Origin: Streptomyces halstedii
GTDB taxonomy: Bacteria > Actinomycetota > Actinomycetes > Streptomycetales > Streptomycetaceae
Direction of reading: 5' to 3'
Assembly: GCA_000720535.1 (NCBI GenBank)
Contig: JOAZ01000030.1
Location: 1 to 64,000 of the forward strand
Length of the DNA stretch: 64,000 nt
The notes below the pieces were generated by a model. It saw only the letters and a program-made list of their open reading frames with translations, was not told the DNA's origin and ran no database searches. Positions 9,010 to 16,594 of the stretch are shown here, one piece after another (position 1 is the first letter of the stretch; each line of letters begins with the position of its first letter). Position numbers and translations under genes: made by a program.

Positions 9010-9489
9010 GTGGAAGCCGAGTTGGCCGCGTTGGCGGCTTCGGGGGCGACGACGCTGGTCGGGTTGATGGTCTCGGATGTCTGGGCCCAGGCGCGTGACA
9101 GGGTGGCGGGGCTCTTCGCTCGCGGCGGTGACCGGTCGGCCGGTGAGCTGGCACGGATCGAGCGGTCGCAGGCCGAGCAGTTGCAGGCATCCCGGGAGGC
9201 GCTGGTGATCGCTCGTGCGTCTCAGGACGAGGCGACTGCGGCCGACATCACGCAGGAGTGGGAGTCGCGATTGCGCCGACTGCTGCGCGGTGATCCGTCG
9301 ACGGCCGACGAACTGCGCCGGCTGCTCGACGAACTGCGGCCGCAGGTGCCGCAGCAGCCTGCGGTGAGCGTGCACAACATCATCTCCGACGGGGAGTTCC
9401 ACGCGCCGGTCTTTCAGGCAGCGCGTATCTCCGGGGTGCGTTTCGGCGCCTCGGGGTCTTCGGCCCAGGCAGGGGAGGAGAGTTCGTAG
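9010..9489 (+). CDS. Small helical protein with C-terminal RHIM-like amyloid-type motif
   Basis: A 159-residue protein. GTG 9010 has AAGGGGGA upstream; longer in-frame readings look unlike protein. Residues 1-40 form a helical, partly hydrophobic domain (VEAELAALAASGATTLVGLM, then VSDVWAQARDRVAGLFARGG). A charged helix follows, and then near residue 122 the motif NIISDGEFHAPVFQAARIS. The spaced N, G, P-V-x-Q-A and I residues match the RHIM-like signalling motifs described in actinobacterial effectors paired with NLR-type NTPases. The next gene encodes such an NTPase with a related motif. A membrane-acting or death effector role is inferred. Confidence 0.6.
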   Translation: MEAELAALAASGATTLVGLMVSDVWAQARDRVAGLFARGGDRSAGELARIERSQAEQLQASREALVIARASQDEATAADITQEWESRLRRLLRGDPSTADELRRLLDELRPQVPQQPAVSVHNIISDGEFHAPVFQAARISGVRFGASGSSAQAGEESS

Positions 9490-9740
9490 CCGGTGTCCCC
9501 ACGCCGGGGGATTCACCCGGCGGATGCGGTGACAACCGGGACTCTGGCTCGTTCTTGCTGAAGCCTGCGGGTCCGGTGCGGCGTGGGGAGTAGCGTGCGC
9601 GCTACGGGAGTTCGAGGCACCGGGTTCTGGATCCCGGTCGCGGTGTTGTCCGCCCGGCCGACGCACGTGTGATCGAACCCGCGACGAGTATTGAGTGCCC
9701 GCGGTTGCTGTCGCCGCCGCGGGCTGCGACGGGGGTAGAA

Positions 9741-12017
9741 ATGCGTGACGAGGCGGACTCCGCGGCGGCGGACGGGGGGACTGTCCGTAATGAGGTGAGC
9801 GGCGGTTCGCAGGGCACCCTGAACCAGGGCCGGGACTTCACGTGGTTCGTAGGGGGCTCCCACATCCATGTGCGGTCCGGGGAGGAGCTGGTCCGGGAGG
9901 GGGCCTGGTCGGACTGCCCGTATCTGGGACTGGCGCCGTTCCTCCTGCGGCACGCACGGGTGTTCTACGGCCGAGACACGTTGGCCAAGCGGCTGGTCGA
10001 ACGGCTGGTGACGCGACTGCCCCAGGGCATGCTGGTGGTGGTGGGAGCCTCGGGAGCGGGAAAATCGTCGCTGCTGCAGGCCGGGCTGTTACCGCTCCTG
10101 GCACGGGGTGAGCTGGGGCGATGGCCGGTGCTGAGTATGACTCCCACAGGGCAGCCGCTGCGGGAACTGGCCCACGGGCTGGCCCCGATGGCCGGGGTGG
10201 ACGTGGTATCGGTGGACCGCTCGCTGCGGGACGACCCTCAGGCCGCACCGCAACTGATCGAACAGGTGATCCGCGCAACCAGCACCCACACAGACCAGGC
10301 CGCGGGTATCGGCACGGACCCCGGTGGGGGTGGGCGGGCGCCCCGGCTGGTGCTGGTGATCGATCAGCTGGAGGAGTTGTTCACCCTCGCCCAGAACAGC
10401 AAGCAGGGCCGGGAGGAGCGGGCCGCCTTCCTCGCGGCACTGCGGGCGGCGACGACCCCGGCCGAGCCGGGCGGAGCACCGGCCGCGATGGTGGTGGCGG
10501 CGGTCCGGGGTGACTTCCTGGACCAGGCGCTGCGCTTCCCGCTGCTGGCCGAGGCGATCGACGCCGAGGTGTTCGCGATCACGCCGATGAGCGAGAGGGA
10601 GCTGCGGTCCGCGGTCACCGGCCCGGCCGCAGAAGCGGACCTTGGCATCGACGAAGCGGTCGTCGACGCGGTAGTGGCAGAGGTACGCTCCGGCGACCCG
10701 GCCACCGAAGGCTTCGGAGCAGGAGTGCTGCCCCTGGTCTCCCAGGCGATGTACGCCGCCTGGGGGCACCGCGAACCCGGAGGGGAACTGGACCTGCGCG
10801 CCTACCGGCGCGGCGGCGGGACCACCGACGCCGTCAACCGCAGCGCCCAGAGGCTCTACGAAAACCTGCCCCCCGAACGGCAGAAGATCGCGGGTACGGT
10901 GTTCACGCTGCTGACGATCGTGGCCCCGGACGGGCGTTTGGCCCGCCGCCGCCTGAGCATCGTGCAGCTCCGCGCGGCGTGCACCACGGGCCCGGCCGAG
11001 GTGGACGCGGTGGTCGCGGCGTTCGCCGTGCGCCGGCTCCTGGTCATCGACGGCACCGGCGTCGAGATCGCCCACGACGTGCTGCTCACCTCCTGGCACC
11101 AGCTCACCGTGTGGCTGGAGGACGACCGCCTCGACCGGGCCCTGCACAGCCAACTGCTCACCGACACCACCACCTGGATCGACCACGACAAGCACAAGGC
11201 GTACCTGTACCCGCCCGCCCGACTGGCCAAAGCTCGCGCCGCGGCGGACCGCTGGACAGCCGACCCCGAGCGCTACCCACAGCCCACCGCCGACGCGGCC
11301 GAGTTCCTCCTGGCCGGCCACCGCGCAGCCCGCCGCGGCACCCGCATCCGCCGCGCCCTCATCGCCGTCCTGGTCTTCCTGAGCGTCTTGGCCGTCCTGG
11401 TCGTCCGGGATGGCGTGGACGACCGGCACCTCCAGGACGGCCAGGACCCCCAGGACGCCTGGGACTTCAAGTACGCCATGGTCAGCCTGGGCGTCTTGGC
11501 CGTCCCGGTCATCCTGGTCGTTTTGGCCGTCCTGGCCATCCTGCGCATCCTGCGCAGCCGGGTCGGCGGGGTCGGCCGGGTCGGCGGGGTCGGCGGGGTC
11601 GGCGGGGTCGGCCGGGTCGGCGGGGTCGGCCGGGTCGCCTTGTTCGCCCTGGTCGCCTTGTTCGCCCTGGTCGCCCTGTCCGTCCTGGTCGCCCTGTTCG
11701 CCCTGGGCGACCAGGGCCCCCTGGGCGACCTGAGCACCCAGGTCGTCCTGGGCAGCCGGTTCGCCCTGTTCGCCCTGGTCGCCCTGGTCGCTCTGTTCGT
11801 CCTATTTCTCCTGGTCGCCCTGGGCGGCCAGGGCCCCCTGGGCGCCCAGGGCGCTCTGGGCGCCCAGGTTGCCCGAGTCGCCCGGGTCGTCCTGGGCGGC
11901 CGGGTCGCCCGGGTCGCCCGGGTCGCCCGGGTCGCCCTGTTCGCCCTGGGCTCCCTGTTCGCCCTGTTCGTTCTGTTCCTCCTGGTCGTCCTGGTCATCC
12001 GGAGCATCGCCATCTGA
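9741..12017 (+). CDS. STAND NTPase (nSTAND1-like) with hydrophobic repetitive C-terminus
   Basis: About 758 residues from ATG 9741. A short motif near residue 17 ([17 protein letters not shown]) resembles the motif ending the preceding protein. The NTPase then shows CPYLGLAPF, Walker [10 protein letters not shown] (about 103) and Walker [13 protein letters not shown] (about 204). A winged-helix/arm region follows ([26 protein letters not shown]). In this family WD40 or TPR repeats usually follow. Here there is a membrane segment ([17 protein letters not shown]) and then about 200 residues of VGGVGR / ALFALVALF repeats. It may be a sensor whose ligand-binding end has been replaced. Confidence 0.7.
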   Translation: MRDEADSAAADGGTVRNEVSGGSQGTLNQGRDFTWFVGGSHIHVRSGEELVREGAWSDCPYLGLAPFLLRHARVFYGRDTLAKRLVERLVTRLPQGMLVVVGASGAGKSSLLQAGLLPLLARGELGRWPVLSMTPTGQPLRELAHGLAPMAGVDVVSVDRSLRDDPQAAPQLIEQVIRATSTHTDQAAGIGTDPGGGGRAPRLVLVIDQLEELFTLAQNSKQGREERAAFLAALRAATTPAEPGGAPAAMVVAAVRGDFLDQALRFPLLAEAIDAEVFAITPMSERELRSAVTGPAAEADLGIDEAVVDAVVAEVRSGDPATEGFGAGVLPLVSQAMYAAWGHREPGGELDLRAYRRGGGTTDAVNRSAQRLYENLPPERQKIAGTVFTLLTIVAPDGRLARRRLSIVQLRAACTTGPAEVDAVVAAFAVRRLLVIDGTGVEIAHDVLLTSWHQLTVWLEDDRLDRALHSQLLTDTTTWIDHDKHKAYLYPPARLAKARAAADRWTADPERYPQPTADAAEFLLAGHRAARRGTRIRRALIAVLVFLSVLAVLVVRDGVDDRHLQDGQDPQDAWDFKYAMVSLGVLAVPVILVVLAVLAILRILRSRVGGVGRVGGVGGVGGVGRVGGVGRVALFALVALFALVALSVLVALFALGDQGPLGDLSTQVVLGSRFALFALVALVALFVLFLLVALGGQGPLGAQGALGAQVARVARVVLGGRVARVARVARVALFALGSLFALFVLFLLVVLVIRSIAI
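11560..11990 (+). repeat. Short-period tandem repeat tract inside the STAND gene
   Basis: The 3' part of the STAND gene is built of 9-base units. GTCGGCGGG and GTCGGCCGG dominate from about 11563 to 11640, followed by variants of GTCGCCCTG / TTCGCCCTG to about 11990. Because the period is a multiple of three and the units lack stop triplets, most of the six frames stay open here. The coding frame gives VGGVGR and ALFALVALF runs. The reverse strand would give collagen-like GDPGDP triplets. The tract probably arose by slippage. Confidence 0.75.
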
Positions 12018-12191
12018 GTGCAAAGGCCCGGAGCGGACGCCGCAGCCCACCACGAAGCGAACAGAGACGTCGAGCGCCAGGTCTTCGAGAAAGTCCTACG
12101 GTCCGGCCTCGGACGGCTGGGCACCGGGGCGGAGCGCAAGGCGGAGGTCGACGACATCGTCCGGCAGACGGTCCTGGGAGACACTCCCTAG
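12018..12191 (+). CDS. Possible small protein downstream of the STAND gene
   Basis: A 57-residue frame starts at a GTG directly after the STAND stop codon. It reads [20 protein letters not shown], then [15 protein letters not shown] and [17 protein letters not shown]. The amphipathic, protein-like composition contrasts with the repeat tract before it. It could be an independent small gene or the displaced tail of the STAND protein after a frameshift. No family recognised. Confidence 0.3.
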   Translation: MQRPGADAAAHHEANRDVERQVFEKVLRSGLGRLGTGAERKAEVDDIVRQTVLGDTP

Positions 12192-12203
12192 GGCCCCTCA
12201 CAC

Positions 12204-12789
12204 GTGGACTCCACCGTCGCTCGCGCCCACCAGCATGCGGCGGGTGCCCGAAAAAAGGGGGGATCTGCAAATCGGGCCGCCCGGTGGTGTGTTCACAGGA
12301 CCCGACGACCACGGGCTCGGACGCTCCCGGGGTGGGCTGACTACCAAGCTCCACTTGGCGGTCGAGCAGGCTCAGAAGCCGATGTCGCTGGTGATCACGG
12401 CCGGGCAGCGCGGTGACTCCCCGCAGTTCCAGGTGGTCCTGGGACGCATCCGGGTGCCTCGGCTCGGCTGGGGCCGTCCACGTACCCGGCCGGACAAGGT
12501 CCGCGCCGATAAGGCATACGGCTCCCGTGCGAACCGCGCCTACCTGCGCAAGCGCGGTATCTGCTGCACGATCCCGGAGAAGTGCGACCAGATCGCCAAC
12601 CGAAAGAAGCGCGGTTCTCACGGGGGCCGGCCGCCCAAGTTCGACAAGGCCGACTACGAAGAGCGCCACGCGGTGGAGTGCGGGATCAATCGCCTCAAGC
12701 GCCACCGCGCGGTGGCGACGAGGTACGACACGCTCGCCGTCCGCTTCGAGGCGACCGTCCTCATCGCAGCCATCAACGAGTGGTTGTGA
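12204..12789 (+). pseudogene. IS5-family transposase remnant, 5'-truncated and frameshifted
   Basis: Only the C-terminal two thirds of a DDE transposase remain. [18 protein letters not shown] (first catalytic D) is in one frame. After the A/G run near 12250 the reading continues in another frame as [34 protein letters not shown], then the region with [18 protein letters not shown] (second D) and [20 protein letters not shown] with its acidic ERHAVE segment. The N-terminal part is missing and no inverted repeat is obvious, so this copy is dead. It abuts a truncated epimerase gene. Confidence 0.8.
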
Positions 12790-13213
12790 CTCCTTCATCT
12801 CGCCTGCGCACAGGGTCGGTGACGAGCAATTCCTGCAGGAGTTCAACGACGAGATCGGGCTGTCCTACGAACGGGCAGTGGCCCGTTTGCCACTCGCGCA
12901 CGGCGTCGCTGCTCACGTGAACGAGGCGGCAGCCGTACTTCGCCCCAGCCATTGCCAGGCGGACCGAGCCATCGGCCGTGACGGCCCAGTCGGCGCCGCC
13001 GCTGCTCGCGTTGATGACCACGCAGGGGGCGAGCGAGGCAACGATCTCCTCGACACGGTCGCCGACCCGCAGGTCCACCTCGTACCACGTGGCCTCCGGA
13101 CCATCGCACGGCCTGGTCGCGAAGGTCGCGGCGACGCGATGTCCAGCGGCAGATGCCTGGCGGACCAACTCGGCGCCCAGGAAACCGCCGCCGCCGACAA
13201 CAAGAACAGTCAT
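12773..13213 (-). pseudogene. NAD-dependent epimerase/reductase, 3'-truncated
   Basis: Starting at ATG 13213, the product begins MTVLVVGGGGFLGAELVRQA, a Rossmann GGxGFLG motif of the short-chain NAD(P)-dependent epimerase/RmlD-like family. It continues through a VDLRVGDRVEEIVASLAP segment, VVINASSGGADW and VHVSSDAV (strand before the catalytic Ser/Tyr region). After SSDAV the sequence no longer fits the family, and it ends within the transposase remnant. The catalytic YxxxK half is lost, so it should be inactive. Confidence 0.65.
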
Positions 13214-13400
13214 GTCATGCCACGGTAGACGGTCCTCACCTCGCTCGAAGCGGCCTCGCCTGGAGCAACGCCAGCCCCAAGAAGCGAGGAAACACCTCAT
13301 GGCCTGCGGAAAGTGACTGTGGACTCTGTGAATTGAAACCGCCAGGGGCATGGGGCACGATCATGAAGCGAGTCGGACGAGGCAAGGGGAGGACGCCAGG

Positions 13401-13844
13401 GTGTTTCACCGAATACGACGTAGGGCCAAGGGGCCGAGCGAGGCGCAGTGCCAGTTCGCCGAGGTGTATGCGCGGATGCAGAACCAGGTCCCGGCGGGCT
13501 TCGGGGAGCCGCCGGCCGACCCGGAGCCCACCGAGTCGGTCGCCGTGGTGGACGACTTCCTCCCGCCGGAGCTGCGCGTACCGAGCCACGACCAGGTCGA
13601 CGGCAAGATGATGCCGTGGACGCAGCCCCTGGTCCTCGACGGTGAGATGGTCGCCTGCGCCGAGTGCGGGGCATACCGGGACTGGCTCATCCTCTCCACC
13701 CGCGACCAGATCTGGCTGCGCTGCCGGGCCGGCCACCAGCAGCAGGAGACCCGCCTCGACACGGCGTGGTACAACCGGCACTCTGGACCGGCGGACGCGA
13801 CGCACGCCACGTTCGAGGACTGCCTGCGCCACCTTGGGCACTGA
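13401..13844 (+). CDS. Hypothetical protein with CxxC...C-GH metal-binding pattern
   Basis: A 147-residue protein starting at GTG 13401 behind AAGGGGAGG. Its second half holds VACAECGAYRDWLILSTRD, QIWLRCRAGHQQ and a TRLDTAWYNRHSG segment. The spacing of Cys, Cys, Cys, His suggests a zinc ribbon. The N-terminal half has a helix (EAQCQFAEVYARMQNQV). No function can be assigned. The next gene, a lipoprotein, follows on the same strand after 79 bases. Confidence 0.55.
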   Translation: MFHRIRRRAKGPSEAQCQFAEVYARMQNQVPAGFGEPPADPEPTESVAVVDDFLPPELRVPSHDQVDGKMMPWTQPLVLDGEMVACAECGAYRDWLILSTRDQIWLRCRAGHQQQETRLDTAWYNRHSGPADATHATFEDCLRHLGH

Positions 13845-13923
13845 CCACCACTCCTACGACCCCACCGGGCCTCCGGGCCCGCACTGACCACCCGTCGCCT
13901 AGCACCAAGGGGTCAGTTCCGTC

Positions 13924-14619
13924 ATGCGCGTTCGCGTCGCCACCACCATCCTCGGCATCACCGCCGTCCTCCTCGCCGTACCGGCCTGCTCCACCGACAC
14001 CGTCGGCAACCCGTCCGACTCCGCGCCGTCCGCCCGTCCCGGGAAGCAGGCCGACACAGCCCAGCAGGTTGCCCTGCTCTCGTCGGCCGCGCTGGAGACG
14101 CGCCTGCTCAACGAGAGCGACCTGGGCAGGGGCTACCTGCGCAAGCCTGAACGCCCCTCCCAGCACGACGACGTCACCGTCATCGGCTGTCCAGCCCTGA
14201 GCGAGCTGGGCGGCGACGCCGCGACCGGCGGCACGCTCAGCTTCCCGCGCAAGGCGAAGGCGGACTTCACCTACGGGGGCAGCTCCTCGGAGGTCTCCGA
14301 GGAGCTGTACAGCGACAGCCCGACCAAGCTGACCGACGGTATCGGCCGGATCTTCGACGCGATGACCGGGTGCCCGACCTATCAGGTCGTCGCCGGCGGC
14401 ACCCCCATCGACATGGCTTCGCAGAAGCTGATACCGCCCCACAAGCTCGGCGACGAGCAGTGGAGCCAGCTCCTGACGTTCTCCACGAGGGAACGGAGCA
14501 CCGTGGTCAAGCAGACCGCCATCCGCGACGGAAGTCTGCTGCTGATTGTCTCCGGCTCCCCGGCCCTCGTCGACCGGCACCTCGACAAGGCCCTCGACAA
14601 GGCCACGACAACGAGCTGA
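13924..14619 (+). CDS. Putative secreted lipoprotein
   Basis: 231 residues. The N-terminus is a lipoprotein signal peptide: a basic start (MRVRVATT), a hydrophobic stretch and the lipobox LAVPAC with the modified cysteine at residue 22, followed by a Ser/Asp/Pro-rich linker. The mature part has two further cysteines (VIGCPAL and MTGCPTYQVV) that could pair outside the cell. It resembles small streptomycete lipoproteins of unknown role and lacks a recognisable enzyme motif. A strong hairpin follows the gene. Confidence 0.75.
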   Translation: MRVRVATTILGITAVLLAVPACSTDTVGNPSDSAPSARPGKQADTAQQVALLSSAALETRLLNESDLGRGYLRKPERPSQHDDVTVIGCPALSELGGDAATGGTLSFPRKAKADFTYGGSSSEVSEELYSDSPTKLTDGIGRIFDAMTGCPTYQVVAGGTPIDMASQKLIPPHKLGDEQWSQLLTFSTRERSTVVKQTAIRDGSLLLIVSGSPALVDRHLDKALDKATTTS

Positions 14620-14741
14620 CCTGCCCATCCGCCCTGCTGCTGCCTCCGAACGCTATGCGTCGGGGGCAGCAGTGCGTCACAGGGGCAAAGCCTTGTGGAC
14701 ATCAACGGTGCACCGCGACTGTCGCGGTCCGGGAAGCAAGA

Positions 14742-14775
14742 AGCCCGGCGCCCTCCAATGAGGAGGGACCGGGCT
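14742..14775. terminator. Bidirectional hairpin terminator
   Basis: An almost perfect stem, AGCCCGG-CGCCCTCC paired with GGAGGG-ACCGGGCT around a short AATGA loop, lies between the convergent lipoprotein gene and the leftward DUF317 gene. There is no long T run, which is usual for terminators in this high-GC group. Its position suits termination from both sides. Confidence 0.65.
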
Positions 14776-14803
14776 GCGGGCGTCGGGAGGGGCTGGCTGG
14801 ATG

Positions 14804-15658
14804 TTAGATGGCTGGCGCGCGCAGAAGCCGAGCCTGAGTGGCCTCAGGCAGCACCCGGCGCAGGACCGGCGCGGTCGAGCTGAGGGAGGCGGCGAAGGCC
14901 GCGACGAGATCGTGCGGGACGCTCGCGCCGAAGGACGCCGCCCACAGGCACGGCGCGCCGAGCGCGGGTTCCGCCCACGCCTGCCACCCAGCCGATCCCA
15001 CTTCGTCGACCTCGGTGGTCAAAGCGCGGGGGTCGCCGTCCTGGATGAGGGGCGGCACCTCGCCGAGGCTGATGTGCGAGGTGAACGTCGGATCCGTCGC
15101 CGCCGCCCGGGGCTGGTCGATGTCGCGGAACCAGCCGTGTGAGGCGACGGCGTCCAGGACCAGCTCGGGGCCCGCGATCGGCACGGCGGGCTGGTCGCGG
15201 GCATCGAGTGCGACGAGAAAGTCGGCCACGGACTCACCAGGGACGCCGCAGGTGAAGTACGCCGACCACTGAGCGAGCCGGCTGCTCGTGTCCGGGCGGG
15301 CGGAAACCTGCCAGGCGATCGGCAGATCCCCCAGGTGGAACGGCTCGTCCGCCAAGCTCCACTGTGCCCACCGGAGGGTGTCGGGGCTGATGTGCAGGAC
15401 GGTACTGCGCAGGACCTGGCGGTCCTCATCTGCTTCGTCCGGCTGGTGACGACCGCGGACGATCGTCAGGCTCGTCCAGCCCAGGCCAGAAAGCGTGTCA
15501 GCGACGGCGTCGTAGAGGCGCCCATCATCACCGGCCAAATATCGGGGCCCGACCCAGAACGCGGGCTGGCCACCAGGCGGAGTGGACGGGTCGAAAGGGA
15601 AGTCGGGGTACAGGGGCGCCTCCAAAGGCTCGATGCGGGTTCTACTTGCCGCCGGCAC
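14804..15658 (-). CDS. DUF317 domain protein (two repeats)
   Basis: A 284-residue protein with two DUF317-like units. The first begins WVGPRYLAGDDGRLYDAVAD and has GLGWTSLTIVRG, LHISPDTLRWAQWSL and WSAYFTCGVPGESVADFLVAL. The second covers VASHGWFRDIDQP to APCLWAASFGASVPHDLVAAF. These features (GP.YLAG, a Trp after Gly, SPD, and W.A.F..P..lV..F) define this Streptomyces-specific family of unknown function, common on plasmids and integrative elements. It overlaps the 3' end of the upstream gene by 17 nt, so translation is probably coupled. Confidence 0.8.
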   Translation of the reverse strand: MPAASRTRIEPLEAPLYPDFPFDPSTPPGGQPAFWVGPRYLAGDDGRLYDAVADTLSGLGWTSLTIVRGRHQPDEADEDRQVLRSTVLHISPDTLRWAQWSLADEPFHLGDLPIAWQVSARPDTSSRLAQWSAYFTCGVPGESVADFLVALDARDQPAVPIAGPELVLDAVASHGWFRDIDQPRAAATDPTFTSHISLGEVPPLIQDGDPRALTTEVDEVGSAGWQAWAEPALGAPCLWAASFGASVPHDLVAAFAASLSSTAPVLRRVLPEATQARLLRAPAI

Positions 15659-15932
15659 GGCGGCGAAGTCGGCGTGGGGGTGCCTGGACAGGGCCCTGCC
15701 ACGTCAGGTCGACGGCCACCTCGGGCGGCAGGTGGCCGAGCTGGGCACTCTCGTCCCGCCCCTCGGCTAGGTAGACGACGGTCCGGCCGGTCTCGTCCAC
15801 CGATTGCACGACCTGTGCCAGCCGGTGTGCCATCGGGAAGAACGGATTCATGGCCTGGCGGACCGGAGCACTCCGGTCGCAGGCGGACAGTAGATCGATG
15901 AGATCATCGACGGTCATCTCCGGGGACGTCAC
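15642..15932 (-). CDS. Small conserved hypothetical protein
   Basis: A 96-residue protein starting at GTG 15932 with AGGAGG six bases upstream. It begins MTSPEMTVDDLIDLLSACDR, then AVRQAMNPFFPMAH-like helices, VYLAEGRDESAQL and a VAVDLTWQGPV strand near the end, with a basic tail. No named family is recognised. The 17-nt overlap with the DUF317 gene and similar genes beside DUF317 in streptomycete elements suggest a shared, unknown process. Confidence 0.6.
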   Translation of the reverse strand: MTSPEMTVDDLIDLLSACDRSAPVRQAMNPFFPMAHRLAQVVQSVDETGRTVVYLAEGRDESAQLGHLPPEVAVDLTWQGPVQAPPRRLRRRAGGK

Positions 15933-16023
15933 GAAGGGCCTCCTGGGGCGAGGGGACGGGGAGCGAAGAAAGCAGGCAGGAAGCCGGTCCTCCGGGCGAG
16001 GGCTTCCGCTGAGTCCTGCACGG

Positions 16024-16383
16024 TCATACGCGCCGCGACGTCTCCAACACTCGCGCCACGGCGGCGGCGACGATGTCGGCCGGCGTCTCGGTGTCGAACG
16101 ACAGGTGGTAGCCGGGCACCTCGGCCGTGCCGGTGACGGCTATCGTCCATCCCTCACCGTCGGTGCCGGGGCGGCCGTCCGGGAACCAGCCGAGGTAGAA
16201 ACGGCCATCCTTCGAGCTGACATGCACGTCCGCGCGATCGTCCACGATCAGGTGGAAATCTTCTGCAGAGAATTGGTCCATGACGAGCGTGGGCTGGCCC
16301 GGACCGAGCTGCCACTCACGCAACCGCAGGGCTTCGACGGTGGTAGAGAAACCGGCGCCCAGGGACGCTATGGTCACAGGCAA
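16024..16383 (-). CDS. Small DUF317-like protein
   Basis: 119 residues with a single unit resembling half of a DUF317 protein: DFHLIVDDRADVHVSSKDGR, FYLGWFPDGRPG, GWTIAVTGTAEVPGYHLSF and the closing helix TPADIVAAAVARVLE. TTG 16383 gives MPVTIASLG. GTG 16377 is an alternative start with better spacing from GAGAGG. It is the first gene of a leftward group with 15642-15932 and 14804-15658. Function unknown. Confidence 0.6.
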   Translation of the reverse strand: MPVTIASLGAGFSTTVEALRLREWQLGPGQPTLVMDQFSAEDFHLIVDDRADVHVSSKDGRFYLGWFPDGRPGTDGEGWTIAVTGTAEVPGYHLSFDTETPADIVAAAVARVLETSRRV

Positions 16384-16487
16384 TCACCTCTCTGACCTGG
16401 GGTTTCTTGCAAGGTGGTCTACGTTGACATGCCCTCGCCCGCGTTGGCCAGTCTTTCCGCGATCTTTCCTGTCTGCCCCCAGCGAAC

Positions 16488-16530
16488 TGTCCGTTGACAT
16501 CGAACCCGGTCGCTTTGCCATCGAACCGAG
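16488..16530 (+). repeat. Left terminal inverted repeat of the defence transposon
   Basis: 43-bp repeat starting TGTCCGTTGACATCGAAC and ending CATCGAACCGAG. Within it CATCGAAC occurs twice, about 20 bases apart, a spacing that could reflect two transposase-binding sites. The five preceding bases are CGAAC. Confidence 0.8.
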
Positions 16531-16594
16531 CCCTGCGGGGAGGTCTCGGCCTGGGCTTCCTGTAATGCAGTACCTGTGAGGCCATGCGTGCTGG

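Noticed and set aside
10089..11429. Very long reverse-strand frame opposite the STAND gene
   Set aside because: It is the mirror of the high-GC coding frame, with low-complexity Gln/Gly/Arg composition, no ribosome site and no domain; the forward strand has clear Walker motifs.
10979..12340. Forward frame coding for a 450-residue Arg/Pro/Gly-rich protein
   Set aside because: It is the second frame through the 9-base repeat tract and stays open only because of the repeat period; the hydrophobic frame continues the NTPase gene.
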